Origin: Apricaphanius iberus
Taxonomy: Eukaryota > Chordata > Actinopteri > Cyprinodontiformes > Aphaniidae
Length of the DNA: 64,000 nucleotides
Direction of reading: 5' to 3'
Assembly (NCBI GenBank): GCA_028564705.1
Contig: JAPXFQ010000398.1
Coordinates: 310,001 to 374,000 of the forward strand
The position numbers were made by a program, and so were the translations under genes. Below are positions 33,971-44,420 of the stretch, piece after piece (the first letter of the stretch is position 1; every line of letters starts with the position of its first letter). The notes below the pieces were generated by a model. It saw nothing but the letters and a program-made list of their open reading frames with translations. It was not told where the DNA came from and did not search any database.

Positions 33971-34307
33971 TGAAGTCTTTTTCACTGTACGTTCAGGTTC
34001 ACAGATATTCTTCCTGGTTTCAGAAAATGCTTTTTCTAGATTTTTTAAATTTTTGTTTTAAAAAATATTATTTATATTTTATTTTTAAATTGTTTTGTAT
34101 TTCAATAAATGAAACCAAAAAAGAAATTTTAATAGCAGAACAGTACTTTTAATTTGAGTTTTTGCAATGCAGTATTTCTTCCATTTATTTTTGTGTCAAA
34201 ATAGGATTCCCTTGGATAACATTATTAATCAAGGGCCAATCCCCTCTTATTTTACAGAATTAAAGGTTCAGAATAGAGGATCAATACTTACAGAAACACT
34301 TGGAGGT

Positions 34308-34450
34308 AGGGCTGCGCGATATGGCTTAAAAATTTAATCTCAGATATTTTTTTATACCAAATCTGACTTCATATTTTAATAATTTTCTTTGTACCTGATT
34401 TTTTTTCGTAAGCAGAAATTGCAAGTGATAAAAATATTTTCAAAAACCTG
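34308..34450 (+). repeat. Fragment of a GGGCTGCGCGATATGG-type DNA repeat
   Basis: The phrase agggctgcgcgatatggctt, followed by aaaatttaatctcagatatt, is the left end of a very common teleost hAT-like repeat. No right end is seen. Confidence 0.45.
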
Positions 34451-34793
34451 CTTTTATTGCAATCATCCTGTCCTGGAGTTGACTTTAACGTAATGTCCAA
34501 CTCAAAACAACCTGCTAAGTATCCTTCTAAAACAAGATGGCTAGATTGACATCACTCTGAGCTATGAAAGTCTAAGTAGTACATCGGTAAAAAAATAAAA
34601 TAATTTAATTTTCAAAAATTAAATCTTCAACAACATAAGATGCATTTTGCTGTAGCTTTTGTGAAGGTAATCCCTCCCATGTCCTCACCCACTACATTTA
34701 TTTTGAAATGGTAATGGAAACACAACCTACCCGTTCCAGACAGTACTGGCCCATTCCATTCTGTACCTTACTGGCCGTAGTGGAAATGGGGCA

Positions 34794-35194
34794 TAAAACA
34801 TCCTCTCCTGGTACCGTCTGTCAACCCCGTCACAAGCATCAATCCCTCCACAAGCGCTTAATCATCATCAGAGCCAGGTTCTGCCCTTGTTGGATGAAGC
34901 AATGGCTGTTGTGCTCATTGATCTTTTCCATGACATTCCTTATTACATGTCCATTGCTTGATTTGTGGCAAGGAACAGAACAATGTCCTGGACGGGATTC
35001 GATCTCTCAACTCCTGGGTGAGAGTCATATATGTTAACGAGTCAGCCAGAGGGTTATCCCTGTGGCAAAGCAGGGCATGATCAATCGGAGCAACAGTGAT
35101 ACGACCCTCACAATGTCACAGATTCAAAAAACATCAACCAGTATTGAATATCCAAAATTATGAATAATTAAATATAATGCAAATATAAGTTTAT

Positions 35195-35232
<38 letters not shown>

Positions 35233-35466
35233 CCCTGGCAAGTCGTTAATTGTATATGTCATCAGAGACTCAAGACTTCACTAATGCTCCTCATCTATTT
35301 GAGTCGTGATTTTGAAGTACCCCGCAAACACTCATTGAGACTCACCTTCCAAAGACTCAATGCTTAAAGTAGACTTGGGGTTTGAGATTTGATTCTCATG
35401 AACAATCTTTATGTCATGCAATCAGGGGTGAACGTTAGCCATGCAAGCCACAGAGGGCAGGTCTGA
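34794..35466. other. Spacer with a minus-strand tRNA-like head and an (AT)n microsatellite
   Basis: On the minus strand, ctggctgactcgttaacata and gatcgaatcccgtcc (about 35065-34985) form A- and B-box-like sequences of a degraded SINE. A pure (AT)16 run is at 35198-35229. Nothing else is recognised. Confidence 0.4.
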
Positions 35467-35471
35467 CAGTG

Positions 35472-35878
35472 TGTTAGGGAAAAATAATAATGTTGCATTA
35501 TTATTTTCTTAGGGTGTATTTCTTTATCACATAGTTTAAATGTACTTTTTAAATGTCATTTGGTTTCAACCATATGTCCTTTGTATACACCCTGTTCTTT
35601 AAGATGCTAATGAAGTTTGACCAAATAAAGAGAGACTGCAGTGGGAGGGCCTTTTGAGACCAGGTGACAGAGCTGTGTGATCAGGACACAGGGCTGGGAG
35701 ACTGTCTGAGAAGCTGAAAGGAGAACAGACAAACGGTCAACCAGAGAATCTTCCTGGTCTCCCTCTGCAGAACTTTACTTCATTCTATCTCCCACTGCAG
35801 AGCTAATTTAACTTCAATTTCTCTCCGACCCCTGTGTGTGATTCTTTCTAGGTTAAACCACAATTTTTTCCCCTAACA
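35472..35878. mobile_element. Solo LTR, 407 bp, with 5-bp target duplication
   Basis: The segment begins TGTTAGGG and ends CCCTAACA, a perfect 8-bp terminal inverted repeat with TG...CA borders. CAGTG is duplicated directly outside (35467-35471 and 35879-35883). An AATAAA signal is at 35624-35629, which favours the plus orientation. No internal retroelement sequence flanks it, so it looks like the product of recombination between two LTRs. Termini and a 5-bp duplication fit Ty3/gypsy-like or retrovirus-like elements; the class is undetermined. Confidence 0.8.
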
Positions 35879-35883
35879 CAGTG

Positions 35884-36408
35884 TGTATATGTTTTTTTTT
35901 TTTACTGGTATAGCATTTTATAACACTATTTGAATATTAGATGTTTATTAATTATCACATTATCTCTCAAGTTAAACCCTAAACAAAATGTATTCAATGT
36001 TAAATATAAACCCAATGTACCTCCAACATTATTCTGTCATGGTTAAGCCATCACCATTCATTGTTAAAGACACTTTTTTCATAATTACTCCAAATTGTGT
36101 TTTGTTCATATACAAATGCAAAATCCTCCATTTAACTCACAACATTGTACTTTTTAATGTATTTTTCATTGTACTGCATAAAATAGAATGGACCATGTTT
36201 ATTTTTTCATTTTGTTCAATGCAAGCCCTAAAGTTGACATTACAAACACAGAAATTAACAAATGTTACTTAAAAGATGATTCTTGAAAAAAAAAAATAAC
36301 AGCACTTTCTGTTTGATTTAACCAGAAAAATGAACATCATGTGTTAACCTATTAATAATATATTTTGTCAAACAATTGAACATAGTTCTAAAAGGTTACA
36401 TACTGGTA
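35884..36408. other. AT-rich unannotated DNA
   Basis: No gene or repeat recognised. The frame at 35988-36272 is rich in Phe, Ile and Lys as expected for chance AT-rich translation. Confidence 0.4.
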
Positions 36409-37290
36409 GTTCCTAGGATTTCTAAAAGTAGAATGGGTGGCATATCTTTCAGTTACCAGGCTCCCCTCCTATGGAACCAGCTCCCAGGGTTGGTTCGTTA
36501 AGCAGATAATTTGTCTATCTTTAAAACTAGGCTTAAAACGTTCCTCTTTGACAAAGCTAACAGTTAGAGACAGGTTAATACGTAGTTAGAGACAGGTTAG
36601 ACAGGTAGCTAGGAAGAGACAGGCTAATGTTAGTAGTCAGGTAGAGTATCAAAAGCTAGGAAGAGATAGGAATAGGTAGAGCAGCTAGGTAGAGATAGAT
36701 TAATGTAACCCAGGTAGAGAGTGTTAGTAGCTAGGTCTCCTAGAAGCTAGGACACTGTATACTGTTAGTAGCTATGCTGCTTTAGGCTAGGCTGTTGGAG
36801 GACATTATTAGAGTCAGTTCCTACTTTCTCTCCTACTTCTCTCCAACTGCATGATGTGCTGTCAATTCCAGCACTACCCTGTGTTCTCTTAGTCTCTTCC
36901 CACAGTAGGTGCTCCTGACCCACCCTGCTTGACGACCTGATTAAGATGGCATTCCAGAGGAGGAACGTTCTCCACGTCCTGCTACCAACTTCTGCTTCTG
37001 CATCAGTTCTGTTGTTCTTTCTGTGTCTCTGCTGCCTTCTACAAACCCCAGACGGTCTCGGCAGATGACCGCTTATGCTGAGCCTGGTTCTGTTGGAGGT
37101 TTCTTCCTGTTAAAAGGGAGTTTTTTTCTCTCCACTGTCGCTTCATGCTTACTGAGACTTCACAATGCAATCTTCTGTGGTTCTCTAATTCCTAAATTAA
37201 ACATTGTATTGTAATAGCTCTTCTACTAAAGTGCCTTGAGATGACATCTGTTGTGAAATGGTGTATATAAATAAACTGAATTGAATTGAA
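36409..37290 (+). mobile_element. 5'-truncated LINE 3' end (CR1/L2/Rex1-type) with a long 3' region
   Basis: The frame 36409-36567 encodes the C-terminal end of a non-LTR reverse transcriptase (APLLWNQLPGLVR, then SIFKTRLKTFLFDKA) with one internal TAA. It is followed by a repeat-rich section (36567-36760), a body with ggtttcttcctgttaaaagg near 37098-37117, and the tail aaagtgccttgagatgacat...ataaataaactgaattgaat to 37290. The body and tail match a very widespread teleost LINE 3' region. A scrap of the same tail is at 9595-9685. The reverse transcriptase core and endonuclease are missing. Confidence 0.65.
36567..36760 (+). repeat. Degenerate tandem array of agctaggtagagacagg-like units
   Basis: Units such as gttagagacaggttaatacg, gctaggaagagacaggctaa and agctaggtagagatagatta recur about every 25-35 bp with variation. 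It lies between the LINE C-terminus and its 3' body, so it is probably part of that 3' region. Confidence 0.5.
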
Positions 37291-39483
37291 TATTAAACAT
37301 TTTCCACAGCATTTCTTAGTCAATTCAATATATAATGAAATACATTTTTAGAAAATATTTTTTTTCTAAACATCAATTTTGACTAGATATCCTGTATTTA
37401 ATAATGTGTTTTTTGTTTCAGCCATTATAAACTTTAGACTTGATTTGAACCTGCCCTTTAGAGATGTAGGACTTGACTTTGACTTTAAGAAAAATATATG
37501 CGATTATCAGAAAATGTATTGAATTTGTGTGTTCCAAATGTTAAGTATATCTTGAAATATATTGCACTTCTATCTTCAATATAATATAGTGCTAAAGCAG
37601 AGAATTGCATATATGCACTAATGGTATGCTTATCGATTGGGTCAAGTTCACTGTATATAGTATTTATCTACATAGGTGTAGGATAGAGACTGAAATAGCA
37701 AAAAGTGGCACTGGTTTCAAAAGAGGATCTTGTGTTTTCGTCTAGACCACAAATTGCGGCAATATCTCCAACCTTGTTCCTCTGTGATGGATTCTTTGCC
37801 CAGAGAGTGTAATCCCTGAACCCTACACCTGAACCTTACTGTGTCCCCTCTCTTTTACCCTTTTGTGGCTCCTCTGGTGTTTCACAGCCACCTGGACAGC
37901 ATCATTGCTTATGACAAGAGAATAAATCAACCAGCTGCCACTCTTGCCATGTATCCAACGAATGTCAGTGACAGCTTTCAATAAACTCCTCGAGATTCTT
38001 CCCCTTCTCTTGCATTCTTCTTGCACTCTCTTCTTTTAATATCCAGTGGCAGACATTGGAATCCTGCTGTCAGCATAACGGGGGGAACATTAGCAAGGCT
38101 GGCCCCACCTGGACCCACTGCTCCTCAACCTGTCCCCTCCCTGTAATTATCCCTTAGCCCTTTTTCCCATTAACCTACTCCCTTTGATCCCCACACATAC
38201 TGATATTATGCAAAACTGCTGAATAGAGAGACTGAGAGCGTGCAAAACAGCAAGCAGTTACCCATGGTTTCTGATTTTCTTACTTATTCTAGTCTTCTTT
38301 TGCTCTCCATCTCTTACTAATTATCTGCCTCTTTGTCATGGATTAAATTAATTTCAAAGGAGTCTGCCAAGATAGAAAAGGGATGAAGAAGAGAGGGATA
38401 GAATGGGGGGGTAAAAGAATTGGACATTTTTACAAGCCGTCAAAGATGAATGAATCTCAAAAAGTGCCCTGCTAAATAACTATTTCCCTTTTTCTCTGCT
38501 CATGCATGTATCAAGTAAAAGCTCTTCATTAGGTCTGGGGCCTAAAAGCAAATACCAAGATCTGCACAATGCTGAATGTCTACAACTGACCTTTCTTTGG
38601 TTTTAATCATTGCAACTCTTGACAGCTTAATAAGTTGAAGGTGCTGGGTAGCAGCCTAATGTAATAAGGCCCACACCAAAGCCTTGGCCACCTATGATTG
38701 CTCCCATAAGTCTTAGCACATCTGGCCCCATGTCCTTGAGTGAGAGATATTTTCCACAACTTTCCAGTGCCGTAGCCCTTCATTAGGAATATGGATGATA
38801 CAGTGCAGAGTCTCCTTGTGCAAAAACAACTAAATGATTGTATTGCTCTAGCATTGTCACTGCAATCTTTCCAGTTGGCAATAACTGCACAAAAGTTTCA
38901 CTGCTTAACATCATGTAGGCTTTAACAAATTAAATACTCTAATAATTGAGGGGTCTACTTTGTAAATCACGCTAACATCTTTATTTCTTGAAACAGCGCA
39001 CTATTGGTTAAGAAATATGTCATTGTTATTTGATAGTTTATTAATTTTATGGATGGATTATGTGCCATTAATGAGGCAACATAAGGTGAATAATTCTGCA
39101 AGCAGTATAGTTGGATTTTTATGAAGACTTTCTTAGCTCTTCCTGTCCACAGAGGGATAAATTAATCCACAGCAATATGTGGACTACTTTAGTTGCCTTA
39201 AGAAGAGTGGGTAATCCCTGATCATTTGCATTCTTAAAGAAATGTATTGGCTCAGAGTTAGCATTTATTTAGCCGGCATAATGTCTTGAGCAAAAATAAA
39301 CTTTGAAAGGAAAAATATAGAAATAAATCCATTGCACATTTATGGAAAGTGGATTGATGTGTTTTCCTTTGCACCATATTTAAGTTTCCAAACATATATT
39401 TTAAAATTAAAAAAATCCAAAGTAGTAAAATTATATCTGAGAATCTTAGCTGTTTGAACTTTATGTGATCCTCGTTATCATCG
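37291..39483. other. Low-repeat DNA, candidate constrained non-coding block
   Basis: No gene or mobile element recognised. From about 38440 to 39320 the sequence is non-repetitive, evenly composed and contains ATTA-rich and cattaatgag/gataaattaatcc-type words. It is a plausible conserved non-coding region. Confidence 0.3.
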
Positions 39484-40290
39484 CAACATACACCCAGCTT
39501 CTACTTCATTAGGTACCCCTGTTCATTTGATTGTTTATGCCAATAGTGATTGAGCCATGTCAGCAACTCAATATATTTAGACCAATAGACCTGGTGACAA
39601 TGATTTAATGAAATTTGAAATAAGCATAGGGAGATTTTTCATTCCAGTTATGTCTCAGTGTTAAACAGACCTGTCTAAAAAGGAGAATACATCCGGTGAG
39701 TTACAGAGATGAGAATGGCTTTGGTAAGGGTGGTGAAGGGAGAAAGAGCGAACTGGTTCAAGATGATACAACGACAGGGATACCTTAAATAACAACTAGT
39801 TTTTTGCAAAAGTATGCAGAATATTTTTAAATGCACAACACACTTAAAAAATGAAAGCAGATGGACTACAGCAGCAGAGGACCATACAAAATATCACTGT
39901 CTTTTGCAAAAAAATAGAAAATGTAATTTTTTTACTGGATCTCTAAAGCCAAACAATTATATGGCCTTGTCTAATAGTTTAAGCTGTCAGTTTCAGATGG
40001 TAGGTCAACATTCGTTATAACCAACATTAAAGTACTATGTTTTTTATACTTTGTACAGCCAGCAACCTTAGTAACAATTGCCCATTATTTACATAAATGC
40101 CACAGTCGCAGCATTGTTGCTTTCCATTCTCCAGCTCTCTTATTGTTCCTGTGTACTCATTTTCTAATAGCTACTTTCAGCAGGATAATGCAGAAGTTCA
40201 AATAATCTCAAATTTGTTTCTTAAAAATGAAAAATTAGTACTCCATGTGCCTCAAGTCTTAGATCTCAATCCAACACAGGGAAGTTAGGT
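39484..40290 (+). mobile_element. Decayed Tc1-like transposon of the 'TACTTCATTAGGTAC' family
   Basis: The left end tctacttcattaggtacccc (39500-39519) is the terminal repeat of a common Tc1 family. It is followed by recognisable transposase parts in order: cggtgagttacagagatgag (39694-), ctggttcaagatgatacaac (39752-), ggactacagcagcagaggac (39864-), then after a deletion gcaggataatgcagaagttc (40180-, the QQDNA-like second aspartate region) and gatctcaatccaacacag (40262-, the DLNPT region where the catalytic glutamate would follow). All frames are broken and the right end is missing. Confidence 0.7.
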
Positions 40291-41362
40291 TGTACTGCAA
40301 GCTGATATTTACATCATAGTTGTGCTGCTCCTAAATTTAAAGCAGCTGCATGATACTAAAATGTCAACACGTGAGATTAGCAAGGTACCTAAAGAAGTGA
40401 TCGTTTTATGTAGAGGACTTTCTCACTTTCTTGCTGGACACCAGCATTTTAACACACCAAAGCGTTCACTAAGAAGCTACAGAAAAGAGTAAGCTACCAT
40501 TATTAACTCTGCTGTTAAGAGGATTTGCAGTTTCTTTTACTGGACTTCGACACATGCAGCCATCAGAGGCTACATCCAGCCTCCCACGCGTTGCTCAGAG
40601 CAGATGCTTGTCCACCAAGTTTACTTTACATCTTTATTGGTATTCCCACTCAAAAGACCAGCTTGTTTCCCTGCTGGAAACAGAAGGCAAGCTGGAGACT
40701 TCAGGTTTATCGAGGAAGGCACCTAAGTCGCTCTGTTGTATAGCCAAGTTTTGATCTCCTGCTCTCTGTTCACGGAAAGGCTGATGAAGCAGTTTGATAC
40801 CCCTGAGTTTTCTGTCGGAGATATTTTAATGACCTGAATTTTGTTTTGGGGTCAACTTGCCTCCTTGTGAACGCTGTGGAATCTATAGCAAGCCCACTGA
40901 TGATTCGGTCTCCTTAAAGGTGATGATAAAAGCCCTTGTGGGAGACTCACTTCATTGAAAAGGGTGATGTGAAAAGGGGGGAAAAATGAAGAGGTGGTAT
41001 GCAGACAGCAAGACGGCATTAAAGCCAAGCCCTTGCTCTTTTAAATCCGCCTGTAATAGGGACATTAGAAATTTAAATGTAAATTGCCTATTAGATTTCT
41101 GTGCAAGGTATCTCTGTTCTTCTTTGTGACCGCAACAGGAAACTGTCGCTTCTCTCAGCACAGGTATTAAAATAACTCAGTTAAGTGCAATGGATCTAGT
41201 TGATTCATTTTCTAAAAGGAATTGTTTGTAGGGAGATGGAGCATAGAAATACTGTATACATTTAAAAATACATTGAGAACATGTGCTACAGTATAGAGTT
41301 TCAAAACAATTAACACTGAGCAGCTCTGAACTTTAACATAACCTGCAAATTATATGCATTAC
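40291..41362. other. Low-repeat DNA, candidate constrained block at 40850-41170
   Basis: No gene or mobile element recognised. The stretch 40850-41170, including gacattagaaatttaaatgt and attgcctattagatttctgt, is non-repetitive and enhancer-like in texture. The small frames at 40525-40754 have no domain. Confidence 0.3.
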
Positions 41363-42300
41363 CATGCAAAATTATTTACACCCCTTCAAATATCTGATCA
41401 AATTGCAACCACAAAAGGCCAGTAGAAAAATACTAATAACATTATTGTGAATTTAACTGGAAAAAAAAGAAAGTACCCAACCTGTCCTGTGTTGACCACT
41501 GAGGATTGGCACCAGCCTCCCCCCTGCGATCCTTTGAGGATCACCTGTTTAAATAAGTGATTGATGGCAAAAATCTGAAACATCTTCATGTGTATTTATA
41601 TTCTGAATTGAACAAAGATCTGAACTTTGACTTTTCTTTTCTGAAAAAAAAAAATACTTTAAGGTGAATCATTGCAATAAAGCTTTGGCTAACTGTTTGA
41701 GTTCTTTGTTCTGAATGAAAATTAATCTCTACCTCAGTCCTGGGACCTTTATAAACTTTAGGTAAATTTTCTTCCAGGATAAAACTGTATTTAGAGCTAT
41801 CTGTCTTACCATCAATCGTTGTGTCCTTGGGCAAGACAGTTCACTCGCTTTGTCTGTTGGTGGTGCCAGCGTGCCCCAAGGAAGCTCTGACTACAGTGGA
41901 ATAACTTTCCACCATCAGCGTGTGAATGACTGAATATATGTAAAGCGCTTTGTGGAACTCTGGCTGAAAAAGTGCTATACAAATGCAGGCCATTTACCTG
42001 ATGTGCCGTGCTTTGTGCAATGTTAAATACTTAGGATGTTGTTTAACAACCTAACAGCAGATTAAACATATCTGTATTTTCAGTCCTCACCTATCTGGAG
42101 CCTCCTGTAGTCGTTTTGATTGTTTCTTTACAAAAGTTCTTTAAAAAGTCTTTGAGGCCTTCACAAAGTAGGTATATTCATATCTATATTTTGTAACACA
42201 TAAAGAGACACTATATACTAATTAGATGACTTCTCATAGCAAATGGTTGCACTAGAATTTCTAAATGCCAGAGTAAATAGGTTTGCATATGCATACATTG
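41363..42300 (-). mobile_element. Decayed Tc1-like transposon carrying a nested SINE tail
   Basis: The left border gcaaaattatttacacccct is the outer end of a Tc1 family. The block ttttcttccaggataaaact, gtatttagagctatctgtct and taccatcaatc (41766-41817) is the minus-strand copy of the GKMDG...KYR...LEEN-type region. The 5' leader appears at 42150-42290 (tttgaggccttcacaaagta, actaattagatgacttctca). The order is that of a minus-strand Tc1 whose middle is replaced by a SINE tail at 41819-41998. No frame survives. Confidence 0.55.
41819..41998 (+). repeat. SINE-like 3' part inserted in a decayed Tc1
   Basis: The units gtgtccttgggcaagacagt, gtgtgaatgactgaatatat and gtaaagcgctttgtggaact...atacaaatgcaggccattta are the 3' two thirds of a common teleost SINE-like repeat. 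It is related in layout to the copies at 2749 and 5179 but is a different subfamily. The tRNA-like head is absent. Confidence 0.6.
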
Positions 42301-43114
42301 AACTTGGCTGTTATAAGACCCTACATTTATTGGATAAATATGATACATTATATTGCCTTACATCTTTTCTTACTCATTTTCCCACAACAATCAAATTCAG
42401 TAACTGGACTTTTTTTTTATCTGTGGTCTATACAACTGTTCTTGACTGTTTTACACTGTGGACTTAATTTAGAGCATGGGGTTAAAGGGGCAGCCAGGTC
42501 CTTGCCTTCAGGGTTTTTACATCAGCTCTGACAGAAAGCCATGCAAACCACTGGGAAATGTTTCATTGGTCACGACATATTATGCCGTTGAGTGAGAGTC
42601 ACATTAAACGTTTCACTTACCCCATCACTGCTTTAATGTTAATGCCCTGTGTGCCTGCTGACAAATCCTCAATCCTGGTTCTACTGGAGAGTTTAGCAAC
42701 TCAGACTGTTTCCTCCAATTAGGGTAATTCCATTGGTCTTTGAGATGTGAAAATAAATGGTACTCTGTTTCCAACACTTATATTTTTGTTTTGTCCTGAC
42801 TCTGGAACTATACCCCTCAAAGCAGTCGATGAGAAAGAAATAAACACTTAATTAACATAGATCTTTTGATAAACTAAACATAGCTTAAGTTCAACTCACT
42901 GAAATCAATATTTAATGTGTGATGTTTTCATAAGAATAGATTTGGCTGATATTTATTTTAGATTTATTTTACATTCTTTTTCATTTACATCAATAGTTCT
43001 GATTTGAATTTGGAACGGAATTGCGTTAATCAGGACCAATATTACAAAGATTAAAATTGCGATGTTTATTGAAGAAAAGGTTTGAAGTGTCTGGAAAACT
43101 GCACAAATGAAGGC
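42301..43114. other. Unannotated DNA
   Basis: No gene or recognised repeat. Confidence 0.4.
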
Positions 43115-43530
43115 TTAAGCCTAGTTTATGCTTCTCCGACCGCACATTTACAGTCAAACGCAGACGTATTGATGCAGACGTTTATCATTTATAGTACTCC
43201 GCTTTTCCACTTCAGTCTCTATTGTTTTTTTCAGCGTTGCTCGACCAGCACAGCAGATGGTGCTAACTTTTCATGGCGTCTCTGCCTACTATCACAGCGT
43301 TGTTTCATTTTTTTCTAGGCTTGTTAACGTATTTCTTCTTCAAGGAGCAATGGACGACAGAAAGTACGTTTGTTGTAAAGTTGTAAAGCTTTTTATTAGA
43401 ATGCAGCTCATGGAATACTCTAGAAACGCATGGAAACAATCTCCGTGTGTTCTTGTGTAGGTGACAGAGAGCCCTTGCGTTGACGGATAATGGCATTGCG
43501 TCAATCCATCTCCGTCCAAACTCCCAAACC
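43115..43530 (+). repeat. Probable non-autonomous DNA repeat (AAGCCTAGTTTATGCTTCTCCG)
   Basis: The left part taagcctagtttatgcttct is the terminal sequence of a common teleost DNA repeat that normally ends in its inverse. The matching right end was not found. Small frames here are by-products. Confidence 0.4.
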
Positions 43531-43559
43531 TAAGTCAGCACATTAACTCCATTAGTCTA

Positions 43560-44115
43560 CATTGTGTGTACATTTGTTTATATCGGCCCTGAAAAAATTT
43601 ATCCGATTATGACAAGCATTTATATCCGCCAAACGTTCAGTCAGATTAAATCATTTTGATGTGCAGAACTATCTAAAATACCGGAAATGGATTCAGAAGA
43701 GAAATGGCAGACTTCCTAAACAAACATGGCTCTGCCCATTTGAAATCGAGCAGTACGATGTTCTTCAGGGCATACTTTTATTTTTTTCTGGTCACAGTTT
43801 TACATTTGAGAGCCTTTATTGTTGTGCACACAATCAAATTGTAACCCGAATCCCTTTAATTTTTTACATCGAAGTATTGTATGTTTATGCATGATGCAAC
43901 AGACATGCGTAGTAATGACCCACATTCGGAATAATGGCTTACATGCACAGCAATTTAATTAATAATCACCATAACCCAGGCATCTCAATTGGAATGAAAT
44001 GTTGATCTGAATTAATATAATTTGGTCAGAGTATCCTGAATGGCATGTTTACATGAAACATTTTTATTCTGATCAGGCTTTGAATGTGATTACTTGTGTC
44101 AATGTAAACAGGGCT
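43560..44115. repeat. Possible DNA repeat with tgtttaca-type ends
   Basis: The left side gtgtgtacatttgtttatatcgg and the right side acttgtgtcaatgtaaacag are weakly inverted, and the interior words tccgattatgacaagcattt and cattcggaataatggcttac resemble a recalled fish repeat. The boundaries are unsure. Confidence 0.3.
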
Positions 44116-44149
44116 ACTGTTTGTTTCATGCTAAACTGATATGGTGGGT

Positions 44150-44420
44150 TTGTAAAACCTCAACCATAGTGTCATCTGACCAAATGACACAGTAAAGTTA
44201 ATGTACAAGTTGCCTTTACCAACATCTTTGATCGGCGGTAAACAAAGCTTTTCTTGACTTCAAACGGTAAACTGGCATATACATACCATCAAGTGTTTGT
44301 CACGAAGACTTGGTGACTCCAAGAACCCAGTTTTTGCTTGAGCTCTCAATCAGATTTCCTTCTCACTTGTCTTTGTCACAGTTTCAGTTCTCTTAAACTG
44401 TTTGATTTATCTAGGCCCGA
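44150..44420 (-). mobile_element. Possible Tc1-like transposase scrap
   Basis: The phrase agtgtcatctgaccaaatga (about 44169-44188) is the complement of a Tc1 'WSD' block (ggtcagatgac), and aaacaaagcttttcttgact follows as in related elements. Nothing else supports it. Confidence 0.35.

Larger units (their letters stand above)
33493..34793. mobile_element. DNA transposon shell with about 37-bp inverted repeats
   Basis: The left end TGCCCCATTTCCACTA (33493) and the right end TAGTGGAAATGGGGCA (to 34793) are perfect 16-bp inverted repeats. The similarity extends about 20 bp further in as GCCAG, GGTAC, GAA and GGAA blocks with a few changes. No target duplication is visible at these borders. The 1.3-kb interior has no transposase. 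It contains a tRNA-like SINE head (33897-33970) and a fragment of another DNA repeat (34308-34450). The frame at 33337-33741 crosses the border and has no domain. Confidence 0.65.

Noticed and set aside
35198..35229. (AT)16 tract as a regulatory or replication element
   Set aside because: It is an ordinary dinucleotide microsatellite with nothing else around it to suggest a function.
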